Source of the DNA: Hermatobates lingyangjiaoensis
Taxonomy: Eukaryota; Arthropoda; Insecta; Hemiptera; Hermatobatidae
Length of the DNA: 64,000 nucleotides
NCBI GenBank assembly: GCA_026182355.1
Contig: JAPFBL010000369.1
Location: forward strand, 245,587 to 309,586
Direction of reading: 5' to 3'
Shown here one piece after another: positions 46,601-57,800 of this stretch (the first letter of the stretch is position 1; the number at the start of each line of letters is the position of its first letter). The notes under the pieces are model-generated. The model saw only the letters and a list, made by a program, of their open reading frames with translations, ran no database searches and was not told the DNA's origin. A program made the position numbers and the translations under genes.

Positions 46601-49600
46601 GCCTTACCATTGCTTGGAGAATATCAAATAATTCTGCTTCGTTATTACTGCAGCAGCTGTTCAATCGGAATTTCTTATTTTCAACAACTTGTACTGGTAC
46701 GAGGTTAGCTCAAACGAAATCCGCTTATTTCTGGACTGGTAGATCTGGGCTTCAGTACACTCCCTGGCCCTCGGTTTATAGTACAGGTTGAACCTCCTTA
46801 ATCTGGTATCCTTATTAATTAATAATATAATTTATATTTCTTTTTTATTATTTTACAAAGTTTAAATCAAGTTAGGGGCCAGGGTAGGCCAATTACGTGT
46901 TCGTCTCTGGACACGTAACTGTCTGGAAGTTTTATTGTTGAATAAAACTTCACTTGTGTGGAGACTTAAATCAAGTCAGGTCTACCATTTGGCAATGGTG
47001 GATCTAGGGTTCAGTACACACTCTGGGCCTCGATTTATTCCCTTAGGAGGTGAATAAAGAAGTGAATAATAAGTTTTCACCTTATATGTACCTCGGAGTC
47101 TCAGTCATACCACTAAAAAGGACGTAAACCGTCGGTCCCGAGCCTATACGATATCAGGTACTGATATTCAAGATTTGAATATATCTGAGGATGATATTCA
47201 AGATTTGAACCAGTGACCTTCATTACTGAAGTCGAGCATGCTACCTGTTAGCCCACACCTGAGATTATATGTTAGCCTCGACCACATATAATCAACATTA
47301 TTTTTCTTGTTTATTGAGATTTGGTCTATCTTCAATAATACAACAACTTTAAACCGACGTTTCGTCTATATTTAAAATTCTTCAAATTTAACAAATATGG
47401 TTGTAGTTTCCTGGCTCTTTTTTACTTTACTATAAGTAAAGTATAGTGATCGTGAAAAAATTCGATCTCGAGATTTTGACGGAATTACATGTTTTGAGGT
47501 ACCAGAAGTCGTTTTATGACGTTTTTACGATGATGTCTGTGTGTGTGTGGGTGGGTGGGTGCGTGTGTTAGCATTGCTTGTTACCACGCTACGGTCCAGA
47601 ATCTTTGATGGATCAAGTTGATATTTTACAAAAAAATGGGCCCCATTTAGACGAAGATCCCTATTGTTTGGGAAGAATTATACATGATGGGAAAGTCACT
47701 TTTTTTGCCAAAAACCGTTTTTTTTAAAACATTTATTTCTCCTAAACTGATAACCCTAGAGTTTTGAAATTTTGACATTATCTTTGAAGTTACAAATGCA
47801 ACAAACGAAAAATTATATTCAGAATTTTAAGACAACAGGAAATATTTTTTTTTCAATAAAATGTAACAATTTTGACTTATAATTCAATCTCAAACCTTGT
47901 GAGAGCGATACAAGCCATACTGTTTGACGGACAAGAATGAAACTATGCCTACAAATAGAACATTATATGGCGAATGAGTTGAGATATTTTTTTTTGAAAT
48001 TACTTTCGCTAAAGGGGCGTTACAGTACGATTTGTGTTTTCAGAAAATGATTTTTTGACGCTAAACGGCTCGTTAAAAATAATGAAAATTTAGCCAAAAA
48101 TGGAACAAAAAATTAGCAATTCACAAAAAAAAATTCATGAAGTTTCAATTACGGAAAGAGCAATAACGATATAAAAACTGTTTGTTTATTCTAGGCTAAG
48201 AGATCACCTGCTATACTTGTCGAATTTTTTGTATTTTTTTACATTGTTTACATTGACTTAGAAATTTTTTGAGCGAATCCACTGAGATAAAATTGATGTT
48301 TCTAATGGAAAAATGAAAATATATTATTGACTTATAAGAGTTGTAAGAGGAATAATATTGTGCAGGTAAATGATAACACTCATTAAAAAAAAATTCGTAT
48401 ATATGTTATTTGACAAAGGGGAAGGAAAATGATCTTATTAAATACTAAGAAGCCATAAAATTCCCAGTATAATAATTCTGTTAAAAACCAAAAATGTAAA
48501 AGATAATTCAAAATATAAATCTATCGTTTAGAGATTAATAACTGTAATTATCGTACATCTTTAATTAACAAATCACCTTAAAACAACATTTTCTTCGCTG
48601 TTTAAGTAGTTTTTCAGAGAAAAAAAGAGTATTTTACTGTTTCAAATTTGAAAATTTTACATTAATATTCAATGTAGAAGGATGTCAAGTAAACAAACGA
48701 TGTAAGAAATCTACTGGCTATTTGAACAATAGCCATGTTCTCTTGTAGGATACTATTTCGTTTCAAGAAATGTTCACTTTGGTTTTTCAAAAATGTTATT
48801 ACTGCTGTAGTTATACTAATGAAATTATTTGCAAATAATAAATTATTTGTGATGTACAAAAATAAGCTTATAAATTGATATGTCCTTCAATCACTATCTG
48901 TACTACCTCAGGAATGACAGGCTAATAATTATATCCCATTTAGATGTTTACGTTATGCTTAAATGAGACGTTATGTTTTATATACTCAAGAAATTTGACA
49001 TTAAGTTACTTATAGTAAAGTAGAGTGTAGGCCACTCCAGATTTTTTTATATAGTTTTAATGAGTTTTTAGGGTTGTTTTGAGTTATCAAGTTTGATTAG
49101 AAGGTTCGAAAAACTGTCACTAGGGCAGCACACTAGCTGATTTGAACACAAACCGTTATGTAGTTGCTTCCTCACAATAGAAAAATACCAAGGTAATTAT
49201 GTATATTAATTAAATAATGTAATATAATTAAATCATTAGTTGTGTAATCCTTAACTGTTTGGTATTTACTCATTCGGAGGTAAAATGGATAAAAAAATGA
49301 AAGTCTCCACACAAATGGAGTTTTATTCAACAACAACAACCCGTTTTCGAACACTTTGTGTTCATCATCAGGATGTGGTGCTGAAGGGTAGGAGTTCAAC
49401 CCAACCCTTCAGCATCACATCCTGATGATGAACACAAAGTGTTCGAAAACGGGTTGTTGTTGTTGAATAAAACTCCATTTGTGTGGAGACTTTTGTTTGT
49501 TTATCCATTTTACCTCCGAATGAGTAATATAATTATTTTTGATGTTATTGTAATCCCTCGCTAGTTCGCGGTTCATTTTTCGCGGGTTCAGTGTTTCGCG

Positions 49601-52600
49601 GAGTCCTGAAATGTTCAATTATAAATTAAAAAATATTCAACTGTAATTGCAGTAAAAAATAAAAAAAATACAACTCGTAATGAAAAAGTCCAGTAGTTAG
49701 TATCAGAGAAGAAAAATACAGGATTCTTCTTGTACGATCGAGAAAGATATCAAACAACCAAGAAAAATATTAAAACTTAATCAATTGTAACAAGAGAAAA
49801 AAAAATATCAAAAAATAGAAGTTGAAATATAAAAAAAGTAACCAAAGATGTTTCCTTTGATCTGATTGTCTAAAATTCATATCGCCCAACTTAATTTTTT
49901 TTATTAATTATTTCTTATTTTTGTCTTTTTGTTTTTCATTTTTATTTACAACACAGTATAGTATTCAGTAAGGTCAGGATTCTCTCTCTCTGTTGGAAAG
50001 GTCGTTGTTTGAGCTTTAGAGGCTTTTATAAAGCCGCGTCCATTATTTGCGGATTTTCGCGGGTCTCTCCCCATTATCCGCGAAAAGTGAAGGATTACTG
50101 TATTGTAATTAAATTCTGTATTGATGTAGCTTGAAGATTTTTATTAATATGGACGAAACATCGGCTTAAATGTATTGTATTATTGAAGCTGGACCAAACC
50201 TCGATAAAAATGAAAAATAGTGTTAAAAATGTATTTCTATAATTTATTTTAAATATATATTATAAGTTTAGTTACCTGGATGATAGTGGAATATAATATT
50301 AATGATGTCCTGGTCACCCCAAGTGATTTTCAAGTGGTACTCCTTGTAGATAGGTCGTAAATAACTCTCCCATTTAAATTCTCTCATCCTTGTTAAGTTC
50401 ATGAGCATGACTCCAGAATTGACTCCTGAAGAGGGGTTTAATAATTATTAAAAAACAGCTTTAAAGAATCAAAAAAAAATGCTATAAGCAATAAATAACA
50501 CTCCTCTGCTATGTGGAATTATATGATCAAACCACAATAAGAAAAGGGAAAACAAGACTAAGATCTTTCAACCTTAGACTCTGCCTTTCTCTTTGACTCT
50601 GACGAAGACCGCTTGTTACGGTTGAAAGATCTTAGTCTTGTTTTCCAATTTCTTATTGTGGTTTGATCATTGATTGTTATTTCACGTGTTTATGTGAAAT
50701 CTTTTTACTGTGGAATTATATAGGTATTATATACATATATTATTAAAAACGTAACCATAGTTGGCAGAAACTTGCTTCTTTATAAGTTTTTCTATCTTCC
50801 TAAATAAGGATTTCGTTGTTGTTTCTAAACTATATAACAAACTTCCTACACAGTTTACAGTCAACATATTTCAACTCTTTCATAGAGCCATCTTCAGGAC
50901 GAGAATGATTCTCAATAGCTTTTCCCTTTATATGAGCAAAGTAGAGTCAGTTAGAGGGATTAAGGTTGTTTGTTCAAAGTGGGAGGGTGAGTGACCTAAG
51001 GGGTTGCTGTTATTACCTAGGCTGCGTCTATTTCACCTTGTGTTCCAAATAGCTTAAGGCTCCTATGGCTGTTTTCTAATTGAATGTTGATATGGGGTTT
51101 CATTTTTTGTATTTTTGGATATTTTGTACTTTGTACTTACAAAAACTACTCCAAGACTGCACTATTGAAAACCCATTTACGAACATAGACAGATCCATGT
51201 ATTTACAGACTGATGGAGTTGCCATGGGGTCCCCTCTGGGAGTGAAATTCACCAATTACTTTGCATATTGATGTTTACGTCAAGGAAATTGATTTTTTTA
51301 TTCATTGATTTCTCAATTGTGAATTTTAAACAGGACCCTTCTTCAAATGCTTTCTTTAAGTTTTCAATGTCGTTTATATTTTTTGATACTATGAAGCAGT
51401 CATCCATGTACCTACAATATACATTTGGTTTGATCTCTGGTCTGTTTAACATTATACTATTTTCAATATGACACATGTAATAATTGGCGAATGTCACTTT
51501 GCATTTGTAACTTTGCAAAACACAGAGGTAGGTGCTTGGGAACACTCAACAAAACCATAGAAAAACTTTTACCGCTGGAACCAGCAAAAGTGCTGAGCTT
51601 CTTGGAGGCGTTGTAGCTAACTGCTGGGGTACTTTAGTACAGAAGAGGGGAAATACAATAGCGTGTTTTTTAACACGCAGTGTTATAGTCACCCACAAAT
51701 AATAAAAATAAAAAAAAATAATAAAAACATCATACAGGATAGTATGACGTCCGAAGGACGAAGTGCTAAGATTAATTCACCTCCTACTTGAATAAATCGA
51801 GGGCCAGAGTGGGTATTGAACCCTAGACCTACCAGTCCTGAGGAATGGACGTTAGCAAACTATTGAGCTAACCTGGCCCATTTTACTAGATAACCAACGC
51901 CCCTGGTGAGGCAATGGAGTTATATAAAATACATTTTTAGGAATCGAAAAAAATTTTTATTTTAATTTTCTCACATGAAATAAATGTATATGAAAAAAAA
52001 AATAAACAAATTTATACCTAGAGGACCATAGTAAGGATGTTTTGCAAAACGATTATACCATCCGGTATTAGGGTCTTCATGCTCTGGAGTCAGGGCTGCC
52101 AACTGAGTCTGGTTCATTTTCTTAAAATATCCCCAAATTTTGGATAACTCAGAAAGGAAAATGACATCAGTGTCGACATAGAGCACTGAATCAATATGTT
52201 TTAATACGGTCTGAAAAAGATATTAAATACAATCACATGCAGCAGTAATTAGAATTGACCAGTATAAGAGACTAGTCTTTGAAAGTACATTAATATCTAC
52301 TATCCTGAATAAGATCATGGATGAGACCAGTCTTTGAAAGTACAGTAATATTTTGGATATTGAATAAGATCAGAGATGAGACCAGTCTTTGAAAGTACAT
52401 TAATGTTTACGATCCTGAATAAGATCAGAGATGAGACCAGTCTTTGAAAGTACATTAATGTTTACTTTCTTGAATAAGATTAGAGATGAGACCAGTCTTT
52501 GAAAGTATATTAATGTTTACTCTCTTGAATAAAATTAGAGATGAGACCAGTCTTTGAAAGTACATTAATGTTTACTTTCTTAAATAAGATTAGAGATGAG

Positions 52601-54015
52601 ATCAGTCTTTGAAAGTACCTTAATGTTTACTATTTTGAATAAGATTAGAGATGAGACCAGTCTTTGAAAGTACATTAATGTTCACGTTCCTGAATAAGGT
52701 TAGAGATGAGATCAGTCTTTGAAAGTACCTTAATGTTGACTCTCTTGAATAAGATAAGAGATGAGACCAGACTTTGAAAGTACCTTAATGTTTACTATTT
52801 GAATAAGAATTAAGATAGACAGTCTTTGAAAGTACCTTAATGTTTACTATTTTGAATAAGATTAGAGATGAGACCAGTGCTTTGAAAGGTTACCTACAGT
52901 ACAAGAAAAGTCTTTGAATGGCAAAGGCTTGAACAGTCTTTGCCAGTACATTAATGTTCACGTTCCTGAATAAGGTTAGAGATGAGATCAGTCTTTGAAA
53001 GTACCTTAATGTTGACTCTCTTGAATAAGATAAGAGATGAGACCAGACTTTGAAAGTACCTTAATGTTTACTATTTTGAATAAGATTAGAGATGAGATCA
53101 GTCTTTGAAAGTACCTTAATGTTTACTATTTTGAATAAGATTAGAGATGAGACCAGTGCTTGAAAGGTTACTCACAGACAAGAAAAGTCTTTGACTGGCA
53201 CAAGGCTTGAACAGTCTTCTCCAGTCCTCGTGTTCACTAGTGGGATAGGAGACTGGAAGTAGCTCGAACTTAAAACTCCCATTTACAACCTTGACCCACT
53301 CGCTAAGCTGAAAAACATCATTCATTAATAGACCTCTAACAATAAACAGTTGAAATAAAAATCAACACAGAAATCACTACAGTATAATAGTTATCACAAC
53401 CAGAACCTTTTTGCGATCAACATTTTCTTTTAAAAAACATTTATAAGAAACCAAAAATAGTTTACATTTGGTATTCTAACATGAAAATAAATATGATATA
53501 TTTTCAGTGTGAAATATTATATGATATAACATGTGAAATGTGGGAGTTTTTATTTTTTTTTCTCCTGATTTGAGAAACCCTCAAATGAAATAGTTTATTT
53601 TTCACCTGTTCCCTTATAGATTATAGGTATTCATTAACAAATTATAATAATATAAACAATTCTAATACAATATAGACATTAATTATCATTCTCCAACCGT
53701 CGCTTCGTAAGTACGCTTGGTATCCCTATCTCAACTCTCCTGATGACGGTTCAAACGAAAAATTAGAAACTGTCTGGTGTTTGTGTCTACAGTTGACAGT
53801 GAAACGTTTGTTGTTTTCTTTGGATTGTTTTCTGTTGAAATTATATATATATAAATATAAAAAAGAGACTCTCAAAAATATTTGTTGAAAAAAGACAACA
53901 AATAGAAGAAGCGAGAAAACTTACTGGATCGATATTTCGAACTGAAGTTCGTCGTCAGGGAGAGAGTAGAAGGGAAGAAGAAGAGGTACGTGCGTTCACT
54001 TGTACCGGCAGAGAG

Positions 54016-54086
<71 letters not shown>

Positions 54087-54597
54087 TATATAATATAATA
54101 TATATATATATATATTCACTTGATAAACGGAAAGATAATCCAAACTGGACACAATAACAGTTCAAAATAGGTAGCACAGAAAGTAAAATAAACACACTTA
54201 CAGACTCAAGTTTTCGGGTAATCCGTCTTCAGGAGAACATTTGAGTCTGTAAGTGTGTTTCTTTTACTTTCTGTGCTACCTATCTTCAATTTAGAACTGT
54301 TATAAATATATATATATAAATATATATATAATCAATGATCAAACCACAATAAGAAAATGGGAAAACAAGACTAAGATCTTTCAACCGTATTAAGTGGTCT
54401 TCGTCAGAGTCAAAAACCCAACTGAAACACTAGATGCAGAGAACATCTGGTGAGGGGTTCTCTGCATCTATTGTTTCAGTTGGGTTTTTGACTCTGACGA
54501 AGACCGCTTGTTACGGTTGAAAGATCTTAGTCTTGTTTACCCATTTTCTTATTGTGATTTGATCATTGATTGTTATTTCACGTGTTTATGTGAAATC

Positions 54598-54639
<42 letters not shown>

Positions 54640-54821
54640 GTTCAATATAGACAAAGAAACATAGAGAAATCAAAAGAACCACTTACAGTCTCTAATTTTC
54701 GGTTTGAACCGTTCAAAGCGAAAATTAGAGACTGTAAGTGTGTTCTTTGATTTCTCTGTGTTTCTTTGTCTATATTGAACTATTTTTGTTCGTTTTGGAT
54801 CGTATTTCCATCGAAAAAGTG

Positions 54822-54881
<60 letters not shown>

Positions 54882-57800
54882 AAATTATGCCAATTTTAAC
54901 TTTTGTTCTTTTCACGAGATTAATTTTTCAAGTTTTCTCACTATGGATTTCCACCTTTCTGGTAAAAAATTAAGAGTCTAGGATTCACTCAAAAGTGATT
55001 TTTATTTTGACTCCTATTTATTTAATTTAAAATTTTAATATAAAAATATAAATTAACCTTGATCAATCACAAAAGAAAATGAAACAAGTTAGTCTTCAAC
55101 CTATATTGGCCGTAAACAAACCAACTGAAACACTCAATAAGAAATTGGAGGTTCTATCATTATTTTACAATTTTTAACCTAACAGAAAAGTTATTACATT
55201 GAAAATTTAATTGTTTGCATTTTCTGGTTTGACTGTCTTCAGGGTTTATTAATTTAAAGTGCAAACTAATATTAAAATAATCAGGATTGAACTTTAATAT
55301 TACTAAATGAAATCATAGAGTTTTAAAATCCTGTAAGCTAATTTTCGGTTTGACCTTCAAAGCAAAATTAGAGACTAAGTTTATTTTATATTTCTTAGTA
55401 TTTTTATATTAACATTTTTGTTCGTTTTGATTATTTCATCGAAAAAGTTTATATATATATATATATATAATATATATATATATATAAGGTTTTTTTCTTG
55501 TATATATATAAGGTTTTTTCTTGTAAGATTTTTTAATGAAAGATATTTACCTTTTCTTGGAATGTTGGTATGAGGAAGGGCTCCGTTACCACGACAACAT
55601 TAAGAAGGGATCTGGAGGAAAACAGGATGGCCGACTTGATCATGACTAGTGTTTCCTGGACTCTATCGCCGCAAACAACCACGGCTACCACCACTTCTTC
55701 TTTACTTCTGAAAAAGCATTCATAAGAATTTTAGATATTCTACAGATACATGGAAGTTACCTTGGTGTCAACGACCCTTAGGTATTATAATAGACACATT
55801 GTTGGCAAGGTTTATAGGCCCAGGTGTCAGTAACGTGCAGTGAGTGTAGAGGAGGCACTGACTCATAAGTCAGGTTTACAAACATCCAGGAGGATGCCAA
55901 TAGAACAGGAGCAAACAAGATGCCTCCTTGAGACACAGAGGTACTGCCTGCCTCAAGCCAAGCATTTGCCTTGTGGATTTATGTCGTATCAATAAAAAGT
56001 AAATCTTATCAACACACATATCTATAATATATATTCAAAAAAGAAGACGCAGTGGGGTTGTAAAGAGAAGGGGGGGGGGGAAGCTCGTCCCAGGGGGGGT
56101 TCATTTTGAGGATGTGAAAAAAAAAATTAAAATCATAAAAAAAAAGCTAACAAAAAATTTGAAAATTTATACCAAAATGAGTTTGTGTGTGGGTGGTAGG
56201 CGGTCCGCCTCGAGTAGTTCGTGCCAGGGACTACTTTGAGGGTCGGAAAAGTAGAAAAAAATTAAATAATACAAAAGTAACCACAAAAATATGAAATTTT
56301 ATACCAAAATGAGTTTTTAAGCTAGTGATTGTTTTTAAAATTAAAATTAGAAATTTAGAGCGTGTAGTGATGAAGCAAGCGGGTTGGGTGGGTGGGGTAA
56401 TCCGCACCAGGGGGCGGCATTTTGAGGGTAGTAAAAATAGAAAAATAAATTAAAATCACAAAAAGCTAACACAGAAAATTTGAAATTTTATACCAAAATG
56501 AGCTTTAAGGTCGTGATTGCTTTTATGTTTTATCTGTGTAATACTATTTTTAAATGAATTTTTCAACTGTAATATTTACAAATTAAAAATAAATATACTA
56601 TAATTTTTCAAAACTATTTCTTTTAGAGTGGTTGAGAGTTTATTATATTTGTTTGCGTAGCGACTTAATTTAATTTAACTTTTTTTTTTTAATCATAGCA
56701 AAATCCTTTTTGTTTTAATGATTTGAATAATATTTTTATTTTTTACAAAATTCTTGGTTTTCTTTCATGATGAATACAGATATAGGAGTACTGTAATAAA
56801 ATGAAAATTTAGGATTAATAACAGCAGTCTAAATTTTTCTTAAATTTACATTGTGATTCCATGAAAATAAATATTGTGAGGAAGTCTCTGGAATTTTTAT
56901 GGTTAACGGGTTATCAATGGGCCACGTGGGGGGGGGGGGGGCGCAAATTTTACCCCCCCTTCGGGGTGCAAATCTTATGACCCCCCCCCCCCCCACCACC
57001 CTCAGGGTGCAAAAATGGTTTTACGCCACTGGGAAGACGTATAATTGTATTACACTAAAGTAGTATGCCAATAGAATGGGAAAAACAAGATGCTTCCTTG
57101 AGACAGAGGTACTATCTGCCTCAACCAAGCATATTCCCTGCGGATTTAAGTCATATCAACAAAAAGTCAATAATATACAAAAGAATTAAATTCATAAAAA
57201 AAAGCTAACAAAAAATTTGAAAATTTATACCAAAATGAGTTTGTGTGTGGGTAGGTGGGAGAGGCGGTCCGCCTTGAGTAGTCCGTGCCAGGGACTACTT
57301 TGAGGGTAGAAAAAAATTAAATAATACAAAAGTAACCAAAAAAAAATATGAAATTTTATACCAAAATGAGTTTTTAAGGTAGTAATTGTTTCTAAAAAAA
57401 TTAAAATTACTGAAACTTAGAGGGTACAGTCGTGTAGGAAGGAGGTTGGGTGGATGATACAGGGGTTACTGTATTACGAACGGATCCTCAAGGGTACCAG
57501 GCGACTACCCTGGGGAAATAGCCTTACTCCGGAATGCCGTGCTCAGCCGGAGCGGATGAAATACAACTGAGAGAGCTTCAGGGATTTTCTCCTGTATGAT
57601 ACTAAGAAGAAAGAAGTCAGGAGACCATCCTCCAAAAGCGCTAAAAAGTCAAAGAAGATTGTCCTGAAGAAGGAGAAAGGAAGTCACTTTCTTTCGGAAA
57701 AGTAGGGAGCCTGAATGAACATTATGAATGATAGTTTGTGCAGATTCTGCAAAGAAGAGGAAGAAACATCGTTGCACCTGTTAGCTGATTGTCAAGCAAC

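Larger units (their letters stand above)
50755..51545. mobile_element. PLE copy with reverse transcriptase pieces
   Basis: It starts with a minus-strand ribozyme-like core at 50865-50897 (CUGAAGA, U, GGCUC/GAGUU, GAAA, AUAU, but G at the cleavage position). Then follow RT pieces in opposite directions (next two entries). This directly ties the ribozyme motif to PLE protein sequence. In GXYLT intron 4. Confidence 0.75.

Noticed and set aside
50865..50897. Active ribozyme next to the RT pieces
   Set aside because: Kept as PLE evidence only: the base after AUAU is G, which known hammerheads do not cleave after.
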